Positions 1 through 6,702 of a DNA stretch of 8,614 nucleotides are shown here, piece after piece. The stretch spans positions 1 to 8,614 of the forward strand of contig JAEWAG010000142.1 of NCBI GenBank assembly GCA_023391775.1, given 5' to 3'. This DNA is from Pseudomonadota bacterium. Lineage in GTDB: Bacteria > Pseudomonadota > Gammaproteobacteria > Xanthomonadales > Xanthomonadaceae. Numbering within the stretch: the stretch's first letter is position 1; every line of letters starts with the position of its first letter. The position numbers and the translations under genes were made by a program. The notes under the pieces were generated by a model. That model was not told the origin of the DNA and searched no databases. It saw only the letters and a program-made list of their open reading frames with translations.

Positions 1-1874
1 ATGGCCTTCCGGTGCGCTTCGAGCTGGAGCTGGCCGACGCCGGCGGGCAGCCGCTGCACCTGCAGGCCTGGGCGCGTCCGCAGCTGGAGGCCGACGGCCA
101 CATCGCGCGCGTGCTGGGCCAGTTCCAGGACGTGACCGCGCAGCGCCGCGCCGATGCGCTGCTGCGCTGGCGCACCGAGCTGCTGGACCGGGTGTCGGCG
201 CTGGGCCACATCGGCGGCTGCGAGATCGAGCCGTCCACCCGCCGCGTGCAGTGGACCGACGAGTGCTATCGCATCCATGGCCTGCCACCGGGCCCCCTGA
301 CCCTGGACGACGCCCTGGCGCTGTACACGCGTGATTCGCGCGACGCCTTCGAGGCGGCGATGGCGCGGCTGGGCGACCGCGGCCCGGCCGAACGCCTGGA
401 GCTGTGCTTCTACCGCCCGGGCGGGCAGCGGGTGTGGGTCCAGGTCACGCTGGAACTGGACCGGCGTCCGGGCCTGCCGGAGCGCTTCGTCGCCCTGTTC
501 CGCGACATCAGCCGCGAGCGCGAGACCAGCGAGCGGATCGAGCTGCTTTCGCACTACGACCTGCTCACCGGCCTGCCCAACCGCTTCCTGCTGCGGGTCC
601 AGGTGGAGGAGGCGATCGCCGATGCGCTGGAAGGCGAGGACGCCCCGCTGGCACTGCTGCTGCTGGACCTGGACGGCTTCAAGAACATCAACGACACCTT
701 CGGCCACGCCGCCGGCGACGCCATGCTCAAGGCGGTGGCCGGGCGCATGCACATGGAACTGGCCCAGGGCGACCTGTTCGGCCGCCTGGGTGGCGACGAG
801 TTCATGGTCATGCTGCGCGCCGACGCCGGGCAGGCCCAGGCCACCGGCCTGCGCCTGATCAGCGCCCTGTCCGAGCCGCTGCCGTTCGGCGGGGAGCTGC
901 TCAAGGCCGGCGCCAGCGTGGGCGTCTCGGTGCTCGGGGCGGACGGCACCGCTTTCGACGAGCTGCTGCGCGCTGCCCATGCCGCCCTGCGCGTGGCCCG
1001 CGAGCGCGGGCGCAATACCCTGCAGATGCACGACACCGAGATCCAGCGCGAAACCCGTCGCCGGCTGGAGATCGAGCACAGCCTGCGTGGCGCGCTGGAG
1101 CGCGAGGAGTTCTCGCTGGTCTACCAGCCGCAGATCAGCATCCGTGGCCGGCACGCGCCGGGCCTGGAGGCACTGGTGCGCTGGCATCGCCCGGAGGGCA
1201 CGTGCCACCCGGGCGAGTTCATCCCCATCGCCGAACAGACCGGCGAGATCGTGCGCCTGGGCGAGTGGGTGATCGCCGAGGCCTGCCGCCAGGCCGTGGC
1301 CTGGCATGCCGCGGGACTGGACTTCAGCCGCATCGCGGTCAACGTCTCCGGCGTGCAGCTGCGCGACCGGGCCTTTGCCGAGCGGGTGGTCGCCCTGTGC
1401 CAGCGGGCCGGCTGGCCGCCGGCGCGGCTGGAGCTGGAGCTCACCGAATCGGCTCTGATCCTGGACAGCGAGAGCCTGCGCCACTGCTTCCAGGTGTTCG
1501 AGCGGCACGGCGTGCAGCTGGCCGTGGACGACTTCGGCACCGGCTTCTCCAACCTGCACTACCTCAACCGCTTCCCGGTGCAGCGCCTGAAGATCGACCG
1601 CAGTTTCGTCAGCGGGATGCTGCACGACTCCGGTGCCGGTGGCGTTACCCAGGCGATCATCCGCCTGGGCCATGCGCTGGGCATGCGCGTGGTCGCCGAG
1701 GGCGTGGAAAGCCTGGATGAGCAGGAGCAGCTGCGTGCCTGGGGCTGCGACGAGGTCCAGGGCTACGTGCACACCCGTCCGCTGCCGCCGCGCGAACTGG
1801 CGCAGTGGCTGCGCCAGGCCAACGAGGCCGGCGTCATCGAGTGGAACCACCCGGTCAGCCTCGGCCAGGACTGA
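1..1874 (+). CDS. PAS-GGDEF-EAL cyclic-di-GMP turnover protein (5' partial)
   Basis: The frame is open from the left edge (first full codon at 3), so the true start lies upstream; about 623 C-terminal residues are visible. Counting from base 3, the order is the tail of one PAS/PAC domain (about 1-48, ending GQFQDVTAQRR), a second PAS/PAC (about 57-170, ending FVALFRDISRERE), a GGDEF domain from about 182 and an EAL domain from about 365. The GGDEF signature is intact (GGDEF, residues 263-267, bases 789-803), as is the upstream DLDGFKNINDTFGH stretch, so diguanylate cyclase activity is possible. The inhibitory RxxD site reads AQGD and lacks the Arg. EAL motifs are complete: EAL (389-391), NVS, ELTES, DDFGTGFS, KIDRSFV, AEGVE and QGY, which predicts phosphodiesterase activity. 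It is therefore a hybrid sensor making or degrading c-di-GMP; its PAS ligand and net direction cannot be told. It converges on the minus-strand genes. Confidence 0.95.
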   Translation, partial: GLPVRFELELADAGGQPLHLQAWARPQLEADGHIARVLGQFQDVTAQRRADALLRWRTELLDRVSALGHIGGCEIEPSTRRVQWTDECYRIHGLPPGPLTLDDALALYTRDSRDAFEAAMARLGDRGPAERLELCFYRPGGQRVWVQVTLELDRRPGLPERFVALFRDISRERETSERIELLSHYDLLTGLPNRFLLRVQVEEAIADALEGEDAPLALLLLDLDGFKNINDTFGHAAGDAMLKAVAGRMHMELAQGDLFGRLGGDEFMVMLRADAGQAQATGLRLISALSEPLPFGGELLKAGASVGVSVLGADGTAFDELLRAAHAALRVARERGRNTLQMHDTEIQRETRRRLEIEHSLRGALEREEFSLVYQPQISIRGRHAPGLEALVRWHRPEGTCHPGEFIPIAEQTGEIVRLGEWVIAEACRQAVAWHAAGLDFSRIAVNVSGVQLRDRAFAERVVALCQRAGWPPARLELELTESALILDSESLRHCFQVFERHGVQLAVDDFGTGFSNLHYLNRFPVQRLKIDRSFVSGMLHDSGAGGVTQAIIRLGHALGMRVVAEGVESLDEQEQLRAWGCDEVQGYVHTRPLPPRELAQWLRQANEAGVIEWNHPVSLGQD

Positions 1875-1895
1875 GCCGGGTCGAGCCCGTGGCGC

Positions 1896-1912
1896 GAGCT
1901 GATCGACAGCTC
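1896..1912 (+). terminator. Weak stem-loop after the GGDEF-EAL gene
   Basis: The inverted repeat GAGCTG-ATCGA-CAGCTC (6-bp stem, 5-base loop) begins 22 bases past the stop of the GGDEF-EAL gene. No T-run follows, so it is at best a weak or Rho-assisted end of that transcript. A 6-bp stem can arise by chance in DNA of this composition. Confidence 0.2.
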
Positions 1913-2153
1913 CCGTGGGCCCTGAAGCGGACGTGCGTTCCCGCGCAGGAGCGCCGTCCAGCCGCAACCACGTACATGTCGGTGGAGAGGACGGTCGATA
2001 TGCCGGGTTGCCAGACGATGGCAGCTTGGCCGCGGTACACGGCACGAAGGTAATCATCAGCCTCGCGCGGCTGGGGCCGGGGGCGGGCGGGTGCGCCGTA
2101 AATCATTGCTTCGGCGGACTGCAAGACCGTCGTCGACGAAAAACGCCGCGTCG

Positions 2154-2170
2154 CAGCTGCCAGGCAGCTG
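2154..2170 (-). repeat. Short inverted repeat, possible terminator for leftward transcripts
   Basis: CAGCTGC and GCAGCTG form a 7-bp stem around a 3-base loop. Read on the minus strand, a run of five T follows, but about 10 bases beyond the stem (complement of the AAAAA at 2139-2143), which is too far for a classical intrinsic terminator. It could end leftward transcription from the chemoreceptor region. Confidence 0.2.
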
Positions 2171-2345
2171 TCATCGTGCTGCGGTTGCGGCCTGGCGTGG
2201 CCGGCATGGCTTCATCACCTCATGGCATCTGCCGGATCCGATGCTCTCGCGGCGCCAGTACCGCGGCGCGCTGCCGGTGATCATGCTCGGCCGGCGCGTC
2301 CCAGTCGCGGCATGCAGCAGGAAGCCGGCTGCGCCGCGTGGTGCT

Positions 2346-2597
2346 TCAGCGGACGGCCGCCACGCTTCCCGGCACGCCCAGGTCCCAGTCCATGCAGCCG
2401 AGCAGTGGATCGTGTGCGGGCATGGCCGCGGACCGCGGCGCCACGGCCAGCTCGGCGAAGGCGACGCGTTCGAGCTGGGCCAGCAGGGCTGGCCCCTTCA
2501 GGTTGCCGGGCGCCGGGGCGGGGAGGGCGTCGGGAACGCCGGTCACGGTGCCGGCGTGCACGACAGGCCCGGCACCCCGGTTTTCCGGACCCTGCAT
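2346..2597 (-). CDS. Doubtful 83-aa hypothetical protein
   Basis: An ATG-to-TGA frame of 83 codons lies downstream of the chemoreceptor gene on the same strand. In its favour, its amino-acid make-up is Ala/Leu/Val/Pro rich like real high-GC proteins, whereas the opposite frame reads as Gly/Gln/His/Arg, the usual look of an antisense shadow. Third positions are about 87% G/C. The middle (about residues 33-52, NLKGPALLAQLERVAFAELA) could form a helix. Against it, no Shine-Dalgarno precedes the ATG, the chemoreceptor stem-loop ends only 4 bases before it, and I recognise no family. It has no signal peptide or clear membrane segment. It may be a small lineage-specific gene, a gene remnant or chance. 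Confidence 0.33.
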   Translation of the reverse strand: MQGPENRGAGPVVHAGTVTGVPDALPAPAPGNLKGPALLAQLERVAFAELAVAPRSAAMPAHDPLLGCMDWDLGVPGSVAAVR

Positions 2598-2601
2598 GGC
2601 C

Positions 2602-2630
2602 GCAGGCCCCGGTGCGGAGCCGGGGCCTGC
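2602..2630 (-). terminator. Perfect 11-bp stem-loop after the chemoreceptor gene
   Basis: GCAGGCCCCGG and CCGGGGCCTGC pair perfectly around the 7-base loop TGCGGAG. The element begins 26 bases past the stop codon of the leftward chemoreceptor gene. No T-run follows on either strand, so it is a non-canonical terminator or a 3'-end stabilising hairpin rather than a textbook intrinsic terminator. Its position right after a gene makes the 3'-end role likely. Confidence 0.6.
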
Positions 2631-2656
2631 CGTGCAAGGCGATCGGGCGGACCGGT

Positions 2657-3850
2657 TCAGAACAGTTCCACCGTACCTGCGCCCATGCTCTGCTGGGTGA
2701 CCGGCTTGTGCGGCGGCTGTTCCCACTCGCCGCGCAGCTCGCGCAGGCGCTGCCCCAGCTTCTGCAGGGCACGCACCAGCTCGGCATCGTCGGCGCCGTT
2801 GTTGCGCTGGAGCAGCTCCTGCAGGGCGATGGCCTCGCGGTTGATCGCATCCAGCCGGTCCAGGTGCACGTGCGCGCCGCCCAGCGCCTGGGTGGCGATG
2901 TCCTCGAACTGCAGGGCACGCACCGCCTCGGCCACCGAGCCGTCGATCGCCCGGCCGCACTCGGAGATCTCGCGCATGCCATCACCCAGCGAGGCGTTGA
3001 TGGCTGCCACGTTCTGAAGCATCTGCGCCGCCTCGGCCCGCGCCTCGCGGGAGCGGTCCAGGTCGCGCGAGGCCATGTGGGTCACGGTCTCGCGCACCTT
3101 GGCGATGGCGTCCTTGGAGCTGTGCGCCAGCTTGCGGATCTGTTCGTTGAAGGTGGTCGAGCGCTCGGACAGGTTGCGCACCTCGTCGGCCACCACCGCG
3201 AAGCCGCGACCGGCCTCGCCCGCGCGCGCCGCCTCGATGGCCGCGTTGAGCGCCAGCAGATTGGTCTGGTCGGCGATGGACTTGACGTCTTCCAGCAGGG
3301 CGAAGATGCCGTCCAGGTGCTGGGCCATCTGGTCGATGTGCTGCACGGTGTTGGTGCTCTGGCCGGCCACCTGCTCCAGCGCCTCGACCAGCTGCTCCAT
3401 GCGGGAGCTGGCGTGCTGGGCGAAGCGGGCCACGTCCACGCCGCTGTTGCCGTCCTGATCGGCGATGATCCGGGCCATGGCCTGGCTCTGCTGGCGCGAC
3501 TTGCGGTTCATCGCGTCGAAGCTGCCGCCGAGGCCGGCAACGGCTTGGCGGATCAGTTCGCGGGCGCGTTCGATCTCATGGCGCGAGCCATCGATCTCCT
3601 TGCCGACGAAGCTGCGCAGCTCGCCCAGCAGCTGCTCCTGCTCGCGGACCACGCGGCTGTGCTCCTTGCTGGGCGCCGCCGCGGCCGGGGCACGCAACAG
3701 CAGCCAGGCCGCGAAGCCGAACCAGCTCAGGGTCTGGGTGGTCAGGATCGCCCAGCGTACCGGCGCCGGCCAGTCGAAGCCGATGGCGATGGGGACGAAA
3801 AGGGTCAGCACCAGCGGTGCGGCCATGCGGAAGAACAAGCGGGAGTCCAT
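2657..3850 (-). CDS. Methyl-accepting chemotaxis-type receptor, membrane-anchored
   Basis: The protein has 397 residues. Two hydrophobic segments near the N-terminus (about 9-25 and 33-52) leave only a handful of residues between them, so there is no periplasmic ligand-binding domain. A long helical cytoplasmic region follows. The conserved signalling hairpin is at about 205-227 ([22 protein letters not shown]), preceded by [14 protein letters not shown], the surface that contacts CheA and CheW. No HAMP domain is apparent and there is no NWETF-like C-terminal tether for CheR/CheB. A later segment has [11 protein letters not shown], common in signalling proteins of this kind. The ATG at 3850 is preferred because a sigma-28 promoter lies just upstream; a possible GTG at 3919 lies before that promoter. 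It probably senses a cytoplasmic or membrane state and feeds a chemotaxis kinase in a flagellated cell. The ligand is unknown. Confidence 0.93.
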   Translation of the reverse strand: MDSRLFFRMAAPLVLTLFVPIAIGFDWPAPVRWAILTTQTLSWFGFAAWLLLRAPAAAAPSKEHSRVVREQEQLLGELRSFVGKEIDGSRHEIERARELIRQAVAGLGGSFDAMNRKSRQQSQAMARIIADQDGNSGVDVARFAQHASSRMEQLVEALEQVAGQSTNTVQHIDQMAQHLDGIFALLEDVKSIADQTNLLALNAAIEAARAGEAGRGFAVVADEVRNLSERSTTFNEQIRKLAHSSKDAIAKVRETVTHMASRDLDRSREARAEAAQMLQNVAAINASLGDGMREISECGRAIDGSVAEAVRALQFEDIATQALGGAHVHLDRLDAINREAIALQELLQRNNGADDAELVRALQKLGQRLRELRGEWEQPPHKPVTQQSMGAGTVELF

Positions 3851-3879
3851 GGGTGATCTCTGCGGAACCTCGTTCGCAG

Positions 3880-3906
3880 GTATCGGCCGCGGACCGGTTG
3901 TCTTTA
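3880..3906 (-). promoter_or_regulatory. Sigma-28 (FliA) promoter for the chemoreceptor gene
   Basis: On the minus strand TAAA (3906-3903), a 15-base spacer and GCCGATAC (3887-3880) match the established FliA consensus TAAA-N15-GCCGATAA at all but the last base. The -35 continues as TAAAGACA against TAAAGTTT. The predicted start is near 3873, giving an untranslated leader of about 23 bases before the ATG at 3850. The leader has only a weak Shine-Dalgarno (AGAGA, 3861-3857). Placement in front of a chemoreceptor, a classical FliA target, strengthens the call. Confidence 0.8.
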
Positions 3907-3926
3907 ACGCCGGCCACACCCTGGTG

Positions 3927-3939
3927 GTGGCTGCGCCAC
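3927..3939. repeat. Small hairpin between hflD and the chemoreceptor promoter
   Basis: GTGGC-TGC-GCCAC is a 5-bp stem located 14 bases past the hflD stop. It overlaps further CCAC/GTGG matches that allow alternative folds. It has no T-run. It could mark the end of the mnmA-hflD operon before the independent chemoreceptor promoter, but it is weak. Confidence 0.2.
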
Positions 3940-3952
3940 GCGCCGCCGTCGC

Positions 3953-4564
3953 TCAGTGGCGGTGCTCGCGGACCGCCTCGGCCATGGCCCGGCGCCCCAG
4001 CAGGAAGTGCCACTGGCTGCCGCCGAGCTGGCGCCACAGCATGGCCGAGCGCACCGCGGCCAGCAGCAGGGCACGGATTTCCGACACCACGCCGGCCTGG
4101 CCGAGATAGTGCGGATTGCCCTGGACCATGATCCGCGGGCGCAGGTGGCTGATGGTGTCCGCATACAGCGTGCCCAGCGCGGACAGCACTTCCGGGTGCG
4201 TGCTGCCCAGTTCGGTCGCGCGCGGTGCGACTTCGGCGATGCCGTTGGCCACGGCCTGCAGGGTGGCCGGCTCGCCGGAGAAACGGCGCTCCAGCTGCAG
4301 GGCGGCCAGGGCCAGGCGCGGCAGCAGCGGATCGTCGGCACGGCTGGACAGGTAGCCGTCCAGCAGGCGCAGGCCCGGCGCCAGGGCGGGAACCCCGCCG
4401 TACACGGCAGCGGTGGAAGGGGCCTCGATGCGGAATACGCTGTCCAGCACCGGCTGGGCCGCGCTGGTGTCGCTGTGTCCGGTTTCGGCGATGCGCCGCA
4501 CCTGCTGGAGGGACTGGGCCAGGCCGGCCAGCGCCAGCACGCGATCACTGTGGGGATTTTCCAT
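3953..4564 (-). CDS. hflD: HflD, high-frequency lysogenization protein homologue
   Basis: This gene encodes 203 residues, against 213 in E. coli HflD (YcfC). It is recognised by the C-terminal block around [14 protein letters not shown] and the following [17 protein letters not shown], and by its place directly after mnmA as in E. coli. Family members are alpha-helical and peripherally associated with the inner membrane. E. coli HflD binds phage lambda CII and lowers its DNA binding; the normal cellular role is not settled. No signal peptide or membrane segment is visible. The ATG at 4564 lies 10 bases after the mnmA stop with no clear Shine-Dalgarno, so translation may be coupled to mnmA or start on a short transcript (see the -10-like box at 4572-4577). 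In E. coli purB follows; here the next gene is a chemoreceptor. Confidence 0.93.
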   Translation of the reverse strand: MENPHSDRVLALAGLAQSLQQVRRIAETGHSDTSAAQPVLDSVFRIEAPSTAAVYGGVPALAPGLRLLDGYLSSRADDPLLPRLALAALQLERRFSGEPATLQAVANGIAEVAPRATELGSTHPEVLSALGTLYADTISHLRPRIMVQGNPHYLGQAGVVSEIRALLLAAVRSAMLWRQLGGSQWHFLLGRRAMAEAVREHRH

Positions 4565-4571
4565 GCGCCGT

Positions 4572-4577
4572 ATTCTA
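4572..4577 (-). promoter_or_regulatory. -10-like hexamer seven bases before hflD ATG
   Basis: TAGAAT on the minus strand matches TATAAT at five of six positions and overlaps the TAG stop of mnmA. It ends seven bases before the hflD ATG, the spacing expected if transcription began at the start codon itself. No -35 hexamer is visible at 16-18 bases. It may be coincidence. Confidence 0.22.
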
Positions 4578-5687
4578 GCCGCGGCCCGTGCCGGGCTGGG
4601 GTGCGTCGGTGGCGGCGATGACCGCGCCGCCCAGGCAGGCGGGGCCGTCGTACAGCACCAGCGACTGGCCCGGCGTGGCCGCCCGCTGCGGCCGCGCGAA
4701 GCGGACCGACAGGGTGCCGTCGTCGCGCACCTGCACCTGGCAGGGCTCGTCCTGCTGCCGGTACCGGACCTGGGCGGTGCACTCGAACCGCGCTGCCGGC
4801 GGTGCACCCTCGACCCAGTGCATGGCCTCGGTCTGCACGGTGCCGGCCATCAGCCAGGGGCTGTCGCGGTCCTGGTCCACGTACAGGATGTTGCCCGCCA
4901 CGTCCTTGCCGACCACGTACCACGGCGCGGCCGGACGCCCGCGCACGCCACCGATGTTGAGCCCCTCGCGCTGGCCCAGGGTGAAGTAGAAGACCCCTGG
5001 ATGGGTGCCCACGCGCACCCCAAGCGGGTCGCGGATCTCGCCCGGCTGGGCCGGCAGGTACTGGCCCAGGAACTGGCGGAAGTCGCGCTCGCCGATGAAG
5101 CAGATGCCGGTGGAGTCCTTCTTGGCATGGGTGGACAGGCCGGCCTCGCGCGCCAGCTGCCGCACCTGCGCCTTGGGCAGGTGGCCGATCGGGAACAGCG
5201 TGGCCGCCAGCTGCTGCTGGCCGAGCCGGTGCAGGAAGTAGGTCTGGTCCTTGTCGCGGTCGGCGCCGCGCAGCAGGCGCCAGCGGCCGCCCTCGTGCGC
5301 GACCCGGGCGTAATGGCCGGTGGCGATGCGTTCGGCGCCCAGCGCGCGCGCCGCGTCCAGGAAGTGCTTGAACTTGACCTCGCGGTTGCACAGCACGTCC
5401 GGGTTGGGCGTGCGCCCGGCCGCATACTCGGCCAGGAAGTGCTCGAACACCCCGGCCCAATACTCCTTGGAGAAGTCGCGGAAGTGGAAGGGGATGCCCA
5501 GGCGGCCGCACACGGCCACCGCGTCGCGGCGGTCCTCCTCGGCGCGGCATTCGCCGCTGCCGTCGTCGTCCCAGTTCTGCATGAACAGCCCGGCCAGCGG
5601 TTCGCCGGATTGCGCCAGCAGCCAGGCCGCGACCGAGGAGTCCACGCCGCCGGACACGCCGACGACGGTACGCGGTGCGCCGCTCAC
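4575..5687 (-). CDS. mnmA: MnmA, tRNA-specific 2-thiouridylase
   Basis: The protein has 370 residues, close to E. coli MnmA (368). MnmA uses ATP and sulfur relayed from IscS through the Tus proteins to make the 2-thio group of mnm5s2U34 in tRNA-Lys, -Glu and -Gln. Visible motifs are the PP-loop SGGVDSS (12-18), MQNWDDD (36-42), [12 protein letters not shown] with the nucleophile Cys100, GHYAR (124-128) and [13 protein letters not shown] with the second catalytic Cys196. The remainder matches the tRNA-binding and C-terminal beta-barrel regions (GLNIGG, QYRQQD-like segments). The GTG at 5687 is chosen because it gives the standard N-terminus four residues before TVVGVSGG. It overlaps the nudJ stop as GTGA and lacks a good Shine-Dalgarno, so initiation is probably by translational coupling. 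All key residues are present; it is cytoplasmic. Confidence 0.97.
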   Translation of the reverse strand: MSGAPRTVVGVSGGVDSSVAAWLLAQSGEPLAGLFMQNWDDDGSGECRAEEDRRDAVAVCGRLGIPFHFRDFSKEYWAGVFEHFLAEYAAGRTPNPDVLCNREVKFKHFLDAARALGAERIATGHYARVAHEGGRWRLLRGADRDKDQTYFLHRLGQQQLAATLFPIGHLPKAQVRQLAREAGLSTHAKKDSTGICFIGERDFRQFLGQYLPAQPGEIRDPLGVRVGTHPGVFYFTLGQREGLNIGGVRGRPAAPWYVVGKDVAGNILYVDQDRDSPWLMAGTVQTEAMHWVEGAPPAARFECTAQVRYRQQDEPCQVQVRDDGTLSVRFARPQRAATPGQSLVLYDGPACLGGAVIAATDAPQPGTGRG

Positions 5688-6127
5688 AGCGAACGCACCA
5701 GGTCCAGCGGGAGGCGCCGGCCGCCCAGCCAGTCGGCGGCCACCTGCCACACCAGCGGGCTGCGATGGCGTCCGGCCTCCGCGCGCAGCTCCTCCGGCGA
5801 CAGCCACAATGCCCGCACGATGCCTTCGTCCAGGGGGCGCTGCGGATGGTGGGCGATGGCCGTGCCGGCGAAGGCGAAGCGCAGGTAGTCGCCGCCATCG
5901 GGTGCCTTCCACTGGTAGCAGCCGACGAAAGCATCCAGGCGGATGTCCCAGCCGGTCTCCTCCGGGGTTTCGCGCACCGCGGCGGCGGCCAGGCTCTCGC
6001 CCGGTTCGAGGTGGCCGGCCGGCTGGTTCAGCACCAGCGCGCCATCGATCGACTCCTCCACCAGCAGCAGCCGCCCCTCGTGGGCGACCACGCTGGCCAC
6101 GGTGACATGCGGATGCCAGCGGGCCAT
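5684..6127 (-). CDS. nudJ: NudJ-type Nudix phosphohydrolase
   Basis: The protein has 147 residues. The N-terminus ([20 protein letters not shown]) and [14 protein letters not shown] closely resemble E. coli NudJ, which hydrolyses pyrophosphate-containing small molecules such as HMP-PP and nucleoside di/triphosphates. The Nudix box (GX5EX7REUXEEXGU) runs G38 to W60, with E44, R52, E53, E56, E57 and G59 in place. The usual hydrophobic residue after RE is Thr54, a mild departure. The gene precedes mnmA as in E. coli and overlaps it by four bases. Its ATG shares one base with the preceding stop (TGATG). A GGAGGA Shine-Dalgarno (6142-6137) lies nine bases upstream, inside the previous gene. Substrate in this organism is inferred only from homology. 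Confidence 0.93.
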   Translation of the reverse strand: MARWHPHVTVASVVAHEGRLLLVEESIDGALVLNQPAGHLEPGESLAAAAVRETPEETGWDIRLDAFVGCYQWKAPDGGDYLRFAFAGTAIAHHPQRPLDEGIVRALWLSPEELRAEAGRHRSPLVWQVAADWLGGRRLPLDLVRSL

Positions 6128-6609
6128 CAGTACGCGTCCTCCGCATCGGGGCCGCCCAGCTCCAGCTCCATCCGGTCGGCGGCCACGGCCGCGGCGGTGA
6201 TCGCGTCGCCCAGCGCGAAGGCGTCGGCCGCCGCCGGAATCTTGACCACCAGCACCGCGTGCCGGCCGTGCCGTTCCCAGCCGCCAAGCTTCAGCCCGGC
6301 CGATGCCTGCAGCAGATGGTTGGCCACGTCCTCGGGGAACTCGCCCTGGGCCTCCAGCGCCGGCGACCAGACCTCCCGTACCCGGCTCGAGCCGAACTCC
6401 TCCACCAGTGAGCGCACGAACACCAGCTGGGTGCGGTCGCTGTCGGGCACTTCCATCAGCAGGCGATAGTCGCCGTCTTCGTCCACCTGGTACGTGTAGC
6501 CCAGGGTGTCCAGCAGCGGGGCGAGCGAAAGGTCAGGGGACTGGGCCGCCAGCGGCGGTGACAAGGCCAGCGCCGCCAGCAGGGCGGCAGGGCGCAGCGA
6601 CAGGTTCAT
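6127..6609 (-). CDS. Exported small protein, YbjN-like (hypothetical)
   Basis: The protein has 160 residues. A clear signal peptide is present: a short n-region with one Arg, a hydrophobic core ([18 protein letters not shown]) and an Ala-X-Ala-type cleavage region near residues 20-23, so the mature protein is probably periplasmic. The mature part ([42 protein letters not shown], then a helix-rich end) has the alternating strand/helix pattern of YbjN/type III chaperone-like folds. That assignment is by pattern only. No catalytic motif or Cys is visible. The ATG at 6609 has GGAG (6618-6615) five bases upstream. It is the first gene of the leftward operon and its stop overlaps the nudJ ATG by one base. 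Its function is unknown, and why an exported protein leads a tRNA-modification operon is unclear. Confidence 0.85.
   Translation of the reverse strand: MNLSLRPAALLAALALSPPLAAQSPDLSLAPLLDTLGYTYQVDEDGDYRLLMEVPDSDRTQLVFVRSLVEEFGSSRVREVWSPALEAQGEFPEDVANHLLQASAGLKLGGWERHGRHAVLVVKIPAAADAFALGDAITAAAVAADRMELELGGPDAEDAY
6137..6142 (-). promoter_or_regulatory. Shine-Dalgarno of nudJ within the preceding gene
   Basis: GGAGGA on the minus strand lies nine bases before the nudJ ATG and is part of the last codons of the YbjN-like gene. It supports the ATG at 6127 and shows that nudJ can be initiated independently as well as by stop-start coupling. Confidence 0.65.
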
Positions 6610-6632
6610 GGCGACTCCGGGACGTGCGGGAG

Positions 6633-6661
6633 ATTGTCCGGTGCGCTGCCGCCGGCGTCCA
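6633..6661 (-). promoter_or_regulatory. Candidate sigma-70 promoter of the leftward operon
   Basis: On the minus strand TGGACG (6661-6656) and GACAAT (6638-6633) are spaced by exactly 17 bases; each matches the consensus at four of six positions. The start would lie near 6626, giving a leader of about 17 bases that contains the GGAG of the YbjN-like gene. It is plausible but not strong. Confidence 0.38.
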
Positions 6662-6689
6662 TGGCCGGGTCCGGGCGGGCACCGGAACG

Positions 6690-6695
6690 TATAAT
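6690..6695 (+). promoter_or_regulatory. Perfect TATAAT -10 box immediately before clpS
   Basis: TATAAT ends seven bases before the clpS ATG at 6703, so transcription would start at or next to the start codon. There is no purine-rich Shine-Dalgarno between them. No recognisable -35 element lies 16-18 bases upstream and no TG extension precedes the box. This suggests a leaderless clpS mRNA. Confidence 0.6.
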
Positions 6696-6702
6696 CCCGT
6701 CC

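Larger units (their letters stand above)
1875..2345. other. Intergenic stretch without a convincing gene
   Basis: About 470 bases lie between the GGDEF-EAL stop and the end of the doubtful 83-aa minus ORF. Its third-position bias and codon use are less regular than in the flanking genes, and part of it (around 1950-2150) is lower in GC. I see a 10-bp palindrome TCGTCGACGA at 2130-2139 and a 7-bp hairpin at 2154-2170. A minus frame at 1855-2124 (89 codons) is open, but its composition is unconvincing and it overlaps the end of the GGDEF-EAL gene. No RNA gene, mobile-element end or promoter is recognisable. It may be a decayed gene or simply the space between two converging transcripts. Confidence 0.5.

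Noticed and set aside
1855..2124. Open 89-codon minus frame with a protein-like middle (YLRAVYRGQAAIVWQPG).
   Set aside because: It overlaps the end of the GGDEF-EAL gene, its codon third positions are irregular for this genome, its second half is Arg/Ser/Gly-rich and it has no ribosome binding site.
2130..2139. Palindrome TCGTCGACGA as an operator.
   Set aside because: No promoter or gene start lies beside it, and a single 10-bp palindrome is weak evidence.
2222..3856. Long open plus frame of 544 codons opposite the chemoreceptor.
   Set aside because: It is Gln/His/Gly/Arg-rich, the expected antisense image of an Ala/Leu-rich gene in high-GC DNA; the minus strand has clear chemoreceptor motifs.
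3851..3919. GTG start extending the chemoreceptor by 23 residues.
   Set aside because: The extension would have to be transcribed from upstream of the FliA promoter at 3880-3906 and encodes no recognised segment; the ATG at 3850 fits the promoter.
4413..5888. Long open plus frame of 491 codons opposite mnmA and nudJ.
   Set aside because: It is an antisense shadow; mnmA and nudJ on the other strand carry full catalytic motifs.
3904..5934. A 676-codon minus frame spanning hflD, mnmA and part of nudJ.
   Set aside because: It is out of frame with all three recognised genes and is Arg/Pro/Gly-rich, typical of frame-shifted high-GC reading.
5688..6287. Upstream extension of the mnmA frame.
   Set aside because: The region is occupied by nudJ in another frame, and MnmA proteins begin just before the PP-loop, as with the GTG at 5687.
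6634..6702. Longer ClpS beginning at a TTG at 6634.
   Set aside because: The perfect -10 box lies inside this stretch, and the 108-residue form already matches the family length.
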